Below are positions 44,255-56,384 of a DNA stretch of 64,000 bases, in pieces. A program made the position numbers and the translations under genes. Numbering within the stretch: the first letter of the stretch is position 1; every line of letters starts with the position of its first letter. The notes under the pieces are model-generated. The model did no database searches and was not told where the DNA came from. It was given only the letters and a program-made list of their open reading frames with translations. Source of the stretch: Azolla caroliniana (taxonomy: Eukaryota; Polypodiophyta). The stretch spans positions 28,272,001-28,336,000 of the forward strand of contig JBHGNT010000001.1 in assembly GCA_043228905.1 (NCBI GenBank), read 5' to 3'.

Positions 44255-44750
44255 CAGAATTGATCCTCCGAAAGACACTTGGTCATCCCATCTACGATAT
44301 TATCGGCTATAGGTATCTTCTCGAGGTCGATTTTCCCTAACATGACGTAGTCCCGAACAAAGTGATATCGAACGTTAATATGCTTAGAGGCGTTGTGATG
44401 AATTGGATTTTTCGACACAGCAACAACACCATGACTGTTGCTATAGAAAACTGGAGTCGAGTTGAATTCGACTTGTCGAAACGTGCATGCTAGACGACCG
44501 AGCAGAATTGATCCTCCGAAAGACACTTGGTCATCCCATCTACGATATTATCGGCTATAGGTATCTTCTCGAGGTCGATTTTCCCTAACATGACGTAGTC
44601 CCGAACAAAGTGATATCGAACGTTAATATGCTTAGAGGCGTTGTGATGAATTGGATTTTTCGACACAGCAACAACACCCTGACTGTTGCTATAGAAAACT
44701 GGAGTCGAGTTGAATTCGACTTGTCGAAACGTGCATGCTAGACGACCGAG
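44255..44750. repeat. 248-bp tandem duplication inside copia-4 RNase H
   Basis: 44255-44502 is followed by an almost identical copy at 44503-44750; the one difference I see is ACCATGACTG versus ACCCTGACTG. It duplicates the RNase H C-terminal coding (SNSHGVVAVSKNPIHHNAS...), and 248 is not a multiple of three, so it breaks the frame. Confidence 0.92.
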
Positions 44751-45950
44751 CCATAAAGCTTCTTTTGCACCGCGTCTGACGCGGCTACGTATTCAGCCTC
44801 AGTTGTTGATGTAGCAGTGGACTCTTGGAGTTTCGATTTCCACGAGATCGCTCCATTTCCGAGTTTGAAGCAATATCCGATTGTCGATTTTCAACTGTCC
44901 ACACACCCGGCAAAGTCTGAGTCGGTGTATCCGACTACGCCTGAAGTGTCGTTCGGACCGAATAGGATGCCATGGTCTTTTGTGCCTACAAGATATCTGA
45001 ACACATGCTTTACTGCGTTCCAATGTAATAGACCAGGATGTGCATGAATCTGTTGATGACTCCTACGACGTGAGCAATGTCAGGCAACGTTGCGACCATC
45101 GCAGACATCAGGGAGCCAACTGTCGGTGCATACGATACTGACTTCATAATTTCCCCCTCTGAACTGGATGTCGGACAGACTCGTTGAGATAGCCGAAGGC
45201 TAATGGGGAGTGGGGTCGAAGCAGATTTTGCTGATTGCATGTTGAAGTGTTCGAGGACATGTCTAATATAGTCGGATTGGGACAGAAACAATTGTCTTCG
45301 ATTTCGATTCCAACTAATCTTCATGCCGAGAATTTGTCTTGCCGGACCGAGGTCCTTCATGGCAAACTTCAACTGCAGTTGCAGAACGAGTTCGGGAAGC
45401 TCTTTGGTTTGCCGACCGGAGAGTAGCATGTCGTCCACATAGATGATGAGGAAGATGTGAGACCCATCTCGAGCTGTTTTGGTGAAGAGGTAGTGGTCCT
45501 TATCGCTCTTAGAGAAGCCGACTGACTAGATGAAGTCGCCGAACTTCTTATATCATTGTCGCGGTGCTTGTGTTAGGCCATAAAGACTCTTCCTGAGTCG
45601 GTAGACTAGATGTTCTTGGCCAGGTGCCACGAAGCCTTTCAGCTGCTCCATATAAATTTCCTCCTCTAGATCACCATGGAGGAATGCCATTTTGACATGT
45701 AGCTAAATTAGCTCTAAGTCCTCGGCTACCATGACGCCGACCATGAGTCTAAGGGTTGTCATTTTCACCACTGGTGAAAAGATTTCGTCGAAATCGATGC
45801 CATATTCTTGTCGAAAACCCTTAGCTACTAGTCTCGCCTTGAATTTTGGGGTGGCCGAATCAGACATCTCTTTGACTCGATAAATCCACTTGCATGGAAG
45901 AGCACATCGATTCTTCGGTTTGCTCGAATGGAGTTCATCGGACTCCATTG
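44255..45950 (-). pseudogene. Copia-4 RT and RNase H
   Basis: On the minus strand the RT starts near 45948 (CKWIYRVKEM, KARLVAKGFRQEYGIDFDE) and continues after frame breaks to VDDMLLSGRQTKELPE (about 45430) and MKDLGPARQILGMKISW. RNase H begins at SYAPTVGSLMSAMVATLPDI and continues in another frame to YCFKLGNGAISWKS-like coding near 44850, then to the duplicated C-terminal part. At least three frame breaks plus the 248-bp duplication make it inactive. Confidence 0.82.
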
Positions 45951-46393
45951 CCAGATGCCAGGTGGCCGAATCGGCAGATGTTGATGCTTCTTCGTAGGAC
46001 GTCGGTTCTCCGGCGTCCGTATACCATAAGAGTATCTCTCTAGGGGCTACAACAGTCTCTCGGATCTTCGAGGTATGACTAGACCAGTCACATCGGATGG
46101 TCAGGATCTGAATCGTTTGGATGTACCGAGTCGTGCGCTGCCGAGTTAGTCCTAGAGGTTTCAGCTACCCATGAAGCTGACCTCAAGTTGTGTGTTGGGC
46201 CTCTGTGAAGGGTTGGCACATCCGAAAAAATTTCCCTTCGGACTTTGATCGACTTTTCCGCTGATTGATGCATGGACGAATGATTGAACATTACGTCCGA
46301 ACTTCGAACGATCTGTCTATGTTTGCGGTCCCAGAGTCAGTAGCTGATTTCATCATCTGGTTCATAACCGAGGAAAATGCATTTCCTGGAGCT

Positions 46394-47116
46394 TCATGCA
46401 AGTTTGCAGTGATCATCTTTCGGTATTAGGGTGTATGCCTCGCAGTCGAAAATCCTCAACTTGTTGTAATTTAGCTTGCTGCGGGTCCATAGTTCATGAG
46501 GTATCTGAAGTCCTAGAGGCCTACTCCGCGACATATTGATTATGTGTATTGTCGTAAGTAGGGCCTCTACCCCAAAAGCCAACCAACAGGTCGGAGTTTT
46601 GGAGCATGGAAACTATCCTTTCTTGAATTGTCTGATTCATCCTCTCGGCAATTCTGTTCTGCTCTGGACTATAGGGTGTCGTATATTCACATCGTATTCC
46701 GTGTTGTCGGCAAAATCTGATGAATTCTTTAGATTTGAACTCTCCCCCGTTGTCGGTTCGAAAGCATTTCAGTTTTCGGCCGGACTGATTCTCGACCATA
46801 GCAAGCCAATCGGAAAAAATCAAGAACACTCGATCTTTGGTTTTGATCGGATATGCCCACACCTTCCGAGTCGAGTTGTCAATAAAGCTAACGAACTACA
46901 GAGCACCGCCAACAAATGAATGTGGCATAGGGCTGCAAACATCCGCGTGGACCAAATCGAGTGGATTTGATTCTCTCGGTGCTGATGTCGGGTGTGTTGT
47001 GGCTATTTTTTTGTCGTATTCGCAGAATTGATGATCAGAGAAGGAGAGTTTAAGGATGTATCCGGCTCTGGATAAATGTGTGATCGGGCCTTGCTGAGGT
47101 GTCCGAGTCGCCCATG
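46394..47116 (-). pseudogene. Copia-4 integrase
   Basis: The minus-strand coding has the HTHLSRAGYI-type start of the zinc region, LVHADVCSPMPHSFVGGAL at the opening of the catalytic core, MWAYPIKTKDRVFLIF, the catalytic CFRTDNGGEFKSKEFI and TTPYSPEQNRIAERMNQTI, ending with the usual RPLGLQIPHELW block. Two or more frame changes occur. It would insert the cDNA into host DNA; here it cannot be made as one protein. Confidence 0.85.
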
Positions 47117-47900
47117 TCATAGTGATGACACAGAAATGTCGACCAAGAACAAGTCCACCTCTCTAAGTGTGACGTATGGCGGGTACAACGAGTGTACTTT
47201 CGGTCCTCGAGCAACCAGGAGGTAGTTGACCTCATCCCGGCCACTCTTCTGATCCGCTTGTTGAGCCTTATCGTTTTTTACCTTGAGTGCACGACAATCA
47301 ACTTTGATGTGTCCGGGTTTCTTGCAATAATTGTAGACTCGATTATCTTGGGACTGGTTGTTCGGTTGCCGTGAAGAACCTCTTCCTCGATTGTTCGATC
47401 GGTCGGTCGAACCTTGTACTACATACATGTCATTGGCCAAATCGTTTGCAAACGATTTCCTCCGAGCTGCTTCAATCAGAATTGCGCTCGTGACTAGGAA
47501 TATTTAATGACAACAGTCGACGCGTGCACATAGTTGTAATGAATGTTTCCCACGAAGGGGGGAGACTACTCATAAGCAACATTGCTCTTAGTTCATCCTC
47601 GATAGTTGTCCCTTGACCTACAATTTGGGAACTTACGTTTTTGTACTACTATGAGTGATTACGACGAGCGAGTGACTAGTGTCAAGCAACCTATTCGATT
47701 GTTGTCTAATCCAATATAGTACGGTTGAGGCAGAGCTTGTGAGGCGAAATCTCACTACGAGCGGCTACAATCACCACAGTGAAGTGCAACTGATTGACTC
47801 ACTTCAATGGTGATTTAGAACAGTGGAGTGCAAATTTTGACGGTGTTTCCCTTTGCTAAAAAACGATCTTGTAGAGAGTTGCCAATCGAGATCTTCACAG
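47117..47900 (-). pseudogene. Copia-4 gag with damaged zinc knuckle
   Basis: The minus strand has a copia-type gag pattern: ELRAMLLMSSLPPSWETF (about 47600-47550), ILIEAARRKSFANDLA, then a Gly/Arg/Asn-rich linker and a knuckle YNYCKKPGHIKVDC. The first cysteine position of the CCHC is occupied by Tyr or Asn, so zinc binding is probably lost. Coding upstream of about 47640 is in several frames. Confidence 0.7.
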
Positions 47901-47966
47901 TGTACATAAGAAGAGTTGTTGATGGAAACTAGATAGACGACGATGGCAGAATCGAAAGAACCTCAG

Positions 47967-47978
47967 GCTCTGATACCA
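47967..47978 (-). other. Copia-4 primer binding site (tRNA-Met)
   Basis: The minus strand reads TGGTATCAGAGC two bases after the LTR end. This is an exact match to the complement of the plant initiator tRNA-Met 3' end. Confidence 0.9.
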
Positions 47979-47980
47979 GA

Positions 47981-48289
47981 TGTTGGAAGCGTGGTTGTCT
48001 AGTGCGGAACAAGTCAACACTCTTTTAGAGAGAAGATCATAAATAGATACAAGCAAGGTGGTCCATTGATAGCAACAACAATATCAACAGAAAGCGTGAT
48101 GTAAGAGAGAGAGATGTTGGCACAAGATGTACTATATTTTCAACATCTACAAAACTAGATTACAAAGTCAGTTTATATATTGACTAACTTAGGGCAACTG
48201 CTCTTCTCACTATTTACATAAATAGCCTAAACCTAGTGTGTACAAAGGGAGACAATGTGAATACGTCCATTAGAGACCCGCATTCAACA
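47981..48289 (-). mobile_element. Copia-4 5' LTR
   Basis: 309 bp, colinear with 43693-43999, with the same TATA box inside inverted arms and the same short GA run. TGTTGAATGC opens it at 48289. Confidence 0.85.
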
Positions 48290-48412
48290 CAGAGGAAGGT
48301 AGAACGAAATACATGTAGCCGGAAATAAAGGCCACGAATTAGGTGGGAGTAGTTGAAGCGCGCCAAGGAGAGAATAGGCTATATAAAGCAATGTGCCAAT
48401 CTATATATGAAT

Positions 48413-48484
48413 GGAGACAATCAAACTTGAACTGATAACTTCATACTTGCAAAACATGCGTTCTACCGATTGAACCACGCCCCC
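48413..48484 (-). tRNA. tRNA-Ala(UGC)-like sequence, probably degenerate
   Basis: The 72-nt minus-strand sequence folds as a cloverleaf: acceptor GGGGGCG with TGTCTCC, D stem GTTC/GAAC around AATCGGTA, anticodon stem CATGT/GTATG with loop TTTGCAA (anticodon TGC, Ala), a five-base variable region, and T stem ATCAG/TTGAT with loop TTCAAGT. A box A-like TGGTTCAATCGG is present. Six of 21 stem pairs are G-U, which suggests decay or a tRNA-derived repeat rather than a working gene. No intron or CCA is encoded. Confidence 0.5.
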
Positions 48485-48639
48485 ATCCTCATTCCATATG
48501 CAACACGTGGAACGACATAAGAAGAAAAAAGGGGAGAGGGAATATATACATATGTTATGACATAACGAGAGAGGGAGTAACTAATATAGTCGGCCCGTGT
48601 TGCCTTTGTAATCGATACATACAGTAATCAATACACATA

Positions 48640-49020
48640 CAACCGGTTGTGGCCGGCTATCGTGTAACTGTTCGGCCTACTCGGCCCTATCGTAGTCCCC
48701 TACGCAACCACGATTCCTTGACCCGATTACTCATGGGATGTAATCGAAGGTGTTTCTCCAAGAAGGAGACAACGCTTTATATAAGGTCACCCTCTCTGTT
48801 CATTAACTCACTAACATCTACTTTCTCTAGTAACTATAGAAGCTCATGGGTCATGGGGAATGTGGAAACTCATTAGTTATGTGTCATAGAATAAGATTCT
48901 ATGACACAGTTAATGCTACAAAGTAGTGGTGACCTTTGACCTTTGACCTTTGAGTGTTCATACATTCTCAAAGAGGGGTGTGTTCACACACTAGACTTAG
49001 GTTGAGTTTGATTCTCAACA
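48640..49020 (-). mobile_element. LTR related to copia-3 (5' LTR or solo)
   Basis: On the minus strand it opens at 49020 with TGTTGAGAATCAAACTCAAC, identical to the copia-3 LTR start. It has the same hairpin (TGTGTCATAGAA...TTCTATGACACA, about 48880-48909) and a TATATAA box near 48778. The rest has diverged from 42110-42316. No primer site follows it, so it may be the 5' LTR of a rearranged copia-3 or a solo LTR of a sister family. A triple GACCTTT repeat lies inside (about 48930-48950). Confidence 0.6.
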
Positions 49021-50539
49021 GGAATATTAGCACATTAAAACCTAAGTTACTAATTAACAATATAGAAACGTGGGATACTAATTATTCATCAATTTGATTT
49101 GTGAAAATAATCATTAGTAACATTTGACTAGCAAAACTAAAGTGGCCTAAACTTGCATTCTTACAATTCAAACTTTCTAAAGTTATGTAAGTTAATCCGC
49201 TAAGAAGAACAACAACAAATTAAGCAACATCTCTCTATATGGCATTTTGAGAAGTCTATAAAACCATGATAGTAGTACATGAACTATAGTAAACTAAGAG
49301 TGACATTTTGGGAGTAATGGCAAACCAAAGTCCTAGTTTGGTCATTATGATAAACTAAGAGTGACATTTTGCACTTTATATAGTTTTAATATGGCTTTTT
49401 GACTCTGTTCTTAAAAGGGCGAGAGAATGTTTTATTGAGAGGCGCACAATGAAGCATTACCTTTTACAAGTAATTAAAAGAGAGGTGATCCAACCCATGT
49501 TATTTAAACTTTTGTAGCTCATTATCAATGGTGATTTACATTGTGCATAGATGTTAAATATTATGTCACCACTGAGTCAAGTGATGGAAAATAAGTTAAA
49601 CTCAGACATACACTATCAAAACTTAATAACATGGGATTATAGACAATAAATTGGACCCTTGAAAACAACATTAAAATAAGTCATCAAAGCAAATTGATAA
49701 CAATGACCAACTTTTAAATCTCATGATTGATCCGTCTACAAATCAACTGGCTTGACTAGTTTATTTCTTTCGGTGAGGAGTGCTTACAAACTACATCAAA
49801 GTTTCCTTAGTTCTAGTTCTAACCTCATCAAATAGAAATTCTTAATAAAACAAATTTGCAAATGAGAAATCTAGTGCTACCAAGTGGAATTACATAAAAT
49901 CTAGTGCACCAACTTGGATGCCCTCCCTATAGGAGCCCTTTTCATAAAAAATCCCAATATATACATGAGTGCCGCTTGAGAACATGCTCTTAGCTTTCAT
50001 AAATGAGAATATTAATTGGATGATTGTGCATGGTAAATGGCCTTGTGGCTTTGGGTTTTAGAGGGTAAGTCATAGGTTGCGATCCAAGCAATCTCCTTTT
50101 TTGTTTCATGTATTGTCACCAAAACCTCATGATGTTGGTACTTCAAGAAACTATTATACTTATAAGTTATTATATTACAGAATTAGTAGTGCCAATATAA
50201 ACTATAGAAAACCCAATTGTGCGTTTAGTATCAACTTTGTATTGAAGTGTGAAACTTATTCCATGTGAGGACTGATGTAGTTTGAACATGATATTATGTT
50301 GTGTGAAGGCTTCATACTCCAAATCCGGCACCAGTGAATAAACAACTTACATTAATTTTTTTGGGTACTCTTGAATAGAAAACAGTTGTCGAAACCTACC
50401 CGTTTTTTGTGGGTTTCTTGTAATAAAACAAAACCCTGTCAAACTTTATATTGAAGAACAAAAATGCTGAAACCGATTGGTTTTTGGTGGCCTTGAATAA
50501 TTTGTATTACATATTAATCCTAAGATGGCTTGTCAACAG
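49021..50539. other. Intergenic, nothing recognised
   Basis: AT-rich DNA without a recognisable gene. The phrase AAACTAAGAGTGACATTTTG occurs twice, about 60 bp apart (near 49291 and 49352). Confidence 0.45.
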
Positions 50540-52195
50540 GAGGACATGGTAACAAACTCCATCTTGCGGGCGTGGTGTCATGTGTGACAACATTTGGTCA
50601 AGCACACCCCAGAGACACTCATCGAATGTGCTAGACAACCCTTATTTTGGAATCCTCAGGTGCGAACAAGCGATGACATGATGTTAGGGCAGCTTAAGGG
50701 CCTGGCATGGGGAAAGTTGGCGCAGACAGGGCTTCACTCTATAGACGATTGGAGACACATGGTTTCTCCAAGGGGAGCCCAGGAGGACCCGTTCCCTCCC
50801 CTCAAGGGAGCTATGAAGATGTGGAGCCTGATAGCTGAGGCAGTTGATAGGGTTCCGTTGGGGACTATGCGAGAAGATGCATGGTTCAGTCTCTTTGATG
50901 AGGCTGGAATGGTTAAGTTGGTGAAGGGTGTGAGTTGATTGGGAAGAGATACATTTTTTGGGGAGAGGCAAAGTAGGGGCACTTGGCTTCTGGTTCGAAT
51001 GGTGGCGGAGGTTGATAACATTTGGAAGACAGACCCAGATGTTACTAAGGTGGAACCCCATTGGAAGTTATGGGTATATGGTTCTCGTCCCCTCGTTGAA
51101 CTAGAATGGAACCCAGGGGATTTCAGGTGGAAACATGGTGACAAACTCTGCCACTTCTTTGAATATAGCACTAAATTGGGGCGGACTTTACAATTGCAGC
51201 TCGCTGGTCCCATTCGTAATGGATGGCGAACATTGGGCATCCCTGACGGGGTGCTCATTACCTTTTGGAAGGGTCTTTGGCGTCTCCACATGCCTAAAAA
51301 AATCAAGCTCTTTTGGTGGCAGATTGGTCACAATGTGATTCCTGTTGGGGAATGGCTTGGTAAAAGGGGCGGCCCGATAGGATGCCCACTTTGCTCTTCA
51401 CCCATTGAGTCTCTGAGACACTGTCTTTGGGATTGCCCTCAAGCTCAAAAGGTATGGGACAGAGTCACTCGCCTCCTAGCGGCATGTGAAGTGGTTGGAA
51501 CAGCCTCGTGGAGTGCTGCGGCATGGATTGACCTCTCGATTGATAGGTGGACAGACGCCTTTAATGTGGATACTTGGTGCTATGTATGCACGGGAGGCCA
51601 AATCTGCAAGATCCGCTTCAAGAGAGACTTGTTGTCCGCATCCCCTAGGTTCCTGGAAATTTGGAGGTTGATCGCGGGCTTCACCTTATGGTATGTCTGG
51701 AAAGCACGATGCTTAAAGGTTTTCCAAGATCGGGTACAACCCCTAGAGGAAGTGATCATGGATATCTGGTTCGCGCTTATCAGCTGCCTACGAGGGCAAT
51801 TAGATGAGGTTTGCAACCACTCCAATGACGTAGCCACTACTCGGTTGCGCTTTTGGCAGAAATGGCGGAACACGCCTACGGTGACGCTAGGAGAAAGTGG
51901 ACCGAGGTGGAACTACCAGCCCCCACGATGGTTGTTTCCTTCTTTCACGCCTCCCTCCCTTCGATGTAGGCCCCGGGAGTCGGCTCATTCTGGCCGACAC
52001 TAAAGGCTACTGCTTTTAGGTATAGGTATCTACTTACTTTAGGTAGTCGGTTTGAAAAACTATGTAAGTAGTCTCATTTTCTTGATCTTGATCTGAGGGA
52101 GATTCCCCATTTTGTGTATAAGCTTCCTTGTATAGTCTCCTTGTAATAATCCTTCCTAACTAATGGGAAAGTAGCTTTATTTTGGAAAAAAAAAA
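50540..52195 (+). pseudogene. 5'-truncated LINE: ORF2 C-terminal part with zf-RVT and poly(A)
   Basis: One plus-strand frame, broken by TGA at 50585-50587 and at 50936-50938, encodes the end of a plant L1-type ORF2. The RT tail (ECARQPLFWNP, WGKLAQTGLHSIDDW) is followed by the zinc-binding region FWKGLWRLHMPKKIKLFWW...CPLCSSPIESLRHCLWDCP, then a W-rich tail ending near 52003. A 3' UTR of about 180 bp ends in ten A residues (52186-52195), typical of target-primed insertion. Endonuclease and the RT catalytic part are missing. No target duplication was identified. Confidence 0.82.
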
Positions 52196-52200
52196 TCATG

Positions 52201-52500
52201 TGAAGAAAAACATGAAGTTTCCTTTCTCATGATCTTATCAAAAAAGAAGAAGAAGAAGAAAGCAAGAGCTTTTTACAAAAAAACATGAAGTTTCCTTTCT
52301 TTTTCTTTTTCTTTTTTCCAAAAAACCACTACTTCACATTAGTTAGCAAACAAAGTACATCATAGACCAACAAATTTCAGCAACCCTCACATTGGCCTTC
52401 TAAGTTCTCACCAAAGTTGTCATACACCCCACCTCATTTTCAACAAAAGTATCCCAACAACTCCTATAACCTAGTAATTAACTTGTACCATATCTATACA
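52201..52500. other. A/T-rich spacer between two LINE ends
   Basis: Contains (GAA)n and T/C-rich runs and a repeated AACATGAAGTTTCCTTTCT (about 52210 and 52281). It may be the 3' UTRs or tails of the two convergent LINE copies. Confidence 0.4.
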
Positions 52501-52503
52501 TAT

Positions 52504-52790
52504 TTACAACACCCGGTCACTAATGGAAGCCATTGGCTGAAACAACCATCGAGCTGCTTGGTAGTTCCATTTAGGCCCTGATGATGATCTCCCCACCATA
52601 GGAGAACTACCCCATTTTAGCAGGAACTTTGACCGAGCTCTTTTAGTTGCATCAGATTCCCCCTGAATCGAGTTGTACCGTCCCCACAACCAAGATACCA
52701 TCTCGAACCAGATATTTAACAACACCTCACCGCTAGGGAGCTTTTGCTGTTGAAAAACAAGTTTCGGTTTACTCAGCACAAGTTTCACGA
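52504..52790 (-). pseudogene. Second LINE fragment of the same family, opposite strand
   Basis: The minus-strand frame contains FQQQKLPSGEVLLNIWFEMV and SGPKWNYQAARWLFQP. These match, residue by residue in pattern, FQDRVQPLEEVIMDIWFALI and SGPRWNYQPPRWLFPS in the tail of the LINE at 50540-52195. Only the last 95 codons are present, so it is a short 5'-truncated copy facing the first one. Confidence 0.75.
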
Positions 52791-53992
52791 ACGATACAAT
52801 TGTCTTTAATTATCGACATGTCATAACTTATCCACACCTAAATATCAAAATGCTAATAAGAATGAATGAACCAATTAAGAACATAAAAAATATAAAAAAA
52901 TTATAACATAAAATATAAATGGATTATCGCTTGGATGAACTACAATTGAGAGGGATTATCTTCACATATCGGTTGGTTCTCTTCGTCAATTGAGTTTGAG
53001 TTTGATGTACTACAATTTTAATGAACCCAAAGTTCAAACAGTCTAGAAATGGGTTTGATGCACCACAAAGCAATAAAGCTTTAATGTTGTATAAATACTT
53101 TTGCGACAAGTCTAAAATTGTTCAAAAAATAATGACCGTGCATGAAGGCATTCACCAAATCCTTGACTTGTTATAGAGTGTGCACGTTTATAGATATAAT
53201 ATATGCATGTTTGTGTGTGGCTTGTAGATATTTTGCATGTGTTACATGGGTATATGCATGGTTGGGTAGAATAAAAACTAGACATGGGTAAACGTGGAGA
53301 GAATAAAGTGGAGATATGCTCCACCAAGGTGGCTTTTTTCGGCCCCCATTATACAAGGATCCCGATTTTAGATGTGTAAATGCAATTTCTAAGGTAGTTG
53401 TGTGAGGCCTTTTGCTATTCGACATGTTGGTTGATGTGGGTATGGTGGTGTTTTCATGTATGAGTTCTTTGTAGCATTTGGGCATCTTTCTATTAATACC
53501 AATGTGAATCTTCAAAAAGAAAAATAAATAGACATGGATTATGAATTGGTTGTTACCCACTCAACGCTGACAATGCTATTGCCATAACCAAAGTTAAGTT
53601 TGGTATGATCAATTTTCTACTGCCTAATAATATTGTCATCCATGTTTCACTATTGCAAACAATTCTTGATAGCTAGAGCAACACACTACCACATCAATTG
53701 GTGGTAGCTAGCATGCCACATAAGCATCCTTAAACACACACGGTGTTAACATGTGTACATGTTCACACTTTTGTTTATTGTCACTTCTCTATTGGCAGTT
53801 TATAGGAAGTTATGAATTCAGTTGAAATCCATTTTGGGGGTTGCCCATAAATGCATGCGTAAAGCGGACCTTTAAAATCCATTTTCTACATAATGTTCAC
53901 ATATGTATAGGGAGACAATTTGTGTTCAACTTATGAAAACATTGCAGATAGAGGAGGTTGTTAAATATGACTTGATTGTACAAGATATAGAT

Positions 53993-54062
<70 letters not shown>

Positions 54063-56279
54063 TAGATAGTAAAACCCTAGAGCATACTTTGTTTAATATA
54101 TATTAAAGATTGTGTGGTCACATGACAAGGTTAATGGTTGTAGCCTGCAGGCACGTGGATGGTAGAAAATTGCTTGCTTTAAATGAGAGAATTAGACATG
54201 AAGAAACAAATATGTATCTGCTTACCAATGTTCTCAAGATGATGAAAAGCTTGGAAGAATAGAAAAGAACTATGTTTTCAATATTATGAAACCGTTCACT
54301 TTAAAAAGGAGTAGTTTTTCGCATTTTTGCTCGATGGAAAGAGTCTCCTTTCCTTGATGTTTCCAGATATTGCTTAATGTCATTAGATTTTTCATTAAGT
54401 CGTAATATACAATCATACATTGCCACATACAATAGAAAGTGAGAGGCTTGCCAATTACCTATCCCCCATTTGTGCATCACATGTTGAGCCTCATAATGTT
54501 ATCACAAATATCAATACTTTGTCGTGTGAAAAACGGTTCAATTTCCTCAAATGGAAAATATCAACATAAATGTTTACATGTGAGGTACAATGTCACATAA
54601 GTACATGTTCATACTATTTAAATAGTAACAATTCATAAAACTTAACAAGTATAGGATTAAGTGAAAGCTATCAATAGTTTTGAGAAAGACACTTACAAGG
54701 AAACTACATGTATAAGTTTAAATCTCTTAGTCTCGGTCTCAGTCGACATCTGGATTTGTTGAGCTCTCAATTTTCAGTCTTTAGGTATTTAATCTTAATG
54801 CCGAAAGACAATTATAAATGTTACTGAGATTGCCAAAAAAGAGTTTTCATAAATAAACAAAAAGCTTTTGAGATCCTTGCATTCTCGCCAAACTATTCGC
54901 GTGAGAAACAAGACAACTTACATGTTTGTCAATTTTTTGTTGACATTATGAAAACATAAACTTCCAATCCACCCATTAAAGTGAAATACAAATTACCAAT
55001 AAGTGGATTTCAAAGTCTTACAAACTAACATAACTTAGATGAATATTCAGGAGATAGTTGGAATATTTTGTGATTAATCCTCGTTAATTTGTGATTGAAA
55101 ACTCTCACTTGTGCTATATTAGTGAAAAATCTAGACAAAGTTACAAATCATTCAAACATGCACTTTGAACATCAAACCCACACACACAAACTTTTTATTT
55201 ATTTTATTTACCCACACACAAACAATTCTTTCATTATAACAAAACCAATAGGGAAACTCCCTTACAAACATGGTATGGCTCGTTACAACCACATCTACAT
55301 GTGATATACCTTGTTTGTATGCATTCTCTTACACAAAGTGAGCAACATGTCATCATGCTTTGAATTTACTTTCAATCGCTAGCTTAGCTCATCCATTAGC
55401 TCATCTTGCAACCAATGCTAGAAGTCTAGGGATTTTCATGTGTTGTGAAGAGCCCAATTTCCCTCACATCTCCCTAAAATCTCAATGTTATGAACTTGAA
55501 TGACCAAGACTTCACGTCCAACTATGCATGGTGGGGCCAAATTGAGGTCATTTCGAGACTATTCTACTTCCTTTCATTCCCTATAATCTTTGGCATTATG
55601 AGCCTCTACATGGAAGGGTCCACACTCTTGTCTGATTGTGTTGGGGCAAAGGCGATGTTGGGAACTCAGAACCCATTTTCCTTCATGTTTCTCTATATTG
55701 ATTATAAATATAAACTTCGACAACATGTGACATTTCACAGGGTGGTTGTGGAGCAAGGGACACAAGACTTTCCTTCACGTATTTCTACAACCTTGAAGTA
55801 TTTGACACAGTACGTGATTGGGAGTATGGAGCTACCAAGAAAGAGCTCGCTTTCCCTCATGTTTCTCTACAATGTTCAAAACGATGCGGGTTTTGTCGGC
55901 TAGATTTGGCAGACATGTATAGCTAGGTTCCTTTGAACAACCAACTTCCCCTCATGTTTCCTTTTGAAAGTTTGTCTCAATATGAGCTTGTATTATATGG
56001 GGAAAGTTATGGATACGTAACACGTTTAGTCGGGGTGGGCATATTGGTGGTTACTAACGATACTTGGGGTTCCAATGCAATGGTCAGTATACTTGTGGTA
56101 ATGTAGGCGAGGCTATGAGTACCAGGGTTGGTGTGGTGGATGCCCGAGAAACCCTAGAAATAGCTATACAATATATACCTTACATCCTCTTATGATTGTG
56201 GCATTGAAGTCAAGAAAGAAGAGAGACAGGGATATGTATGTATATATATGACTGAAATGAGCTTATTATTAAAGAAGTA
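52791..56279. other. Intergenic; compound microsatellite
   Basis: No gene is recognised. A compound (CT)n(TA)n(GATA)n tract lies at 53994-54068. A frame at 55490-55903 has no domain I recognise. The phrase CCTCATGTTTCT recurs nearby (about 55682, 55855, 55957), suggesting a degraded repeat. Confidence 0.5.
53994..54068. repeat. (CT)n(TA)n(GATA)n compound microsatellite
   Basis: About 18 CT units, then 15 TA units, then two GATA units, without interruption. Confidence 0.95.
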
Positions 56280-56384
56280 GAAGAAATGGGACACACCCAC
56301 ACCCACACACTCACTCATACACACAATTACCTTTCTCTTACTCTCTTCTGTTTTAACTGTGCAAGTATTTACAGTAGACTTGCA

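Larger units (their letters stand above)
43693..48289 (-). mobile_element. Copia-4, full-length but decayed (4.6 kb)
   Basis: Two LTRs (43693-43999 and 47981-48289) begin TGTTGAATGC and end TTCCAACA on the minus strand. A primer site complementary to tRNA-Met abuts the 5' LTR and a G-rich purine tract abuts the 3' LTR. Between them lie gag, integrase, RT and RNase H in copia order. The LTRs are roughly nine-tenths alike by eye. The 5-bp flanks do not match (ATCTT left, CAGAG right): the left flank is copia-3 RT, and the right flank is not copia coding. Confidence 0.88.

Noticed and set aside
55490-55903. A 137-codon plus-strand frame
   Set aside because: No family recognised, and it overlaps repeated CCTCATGTTTCT phrases; not called as a gene.
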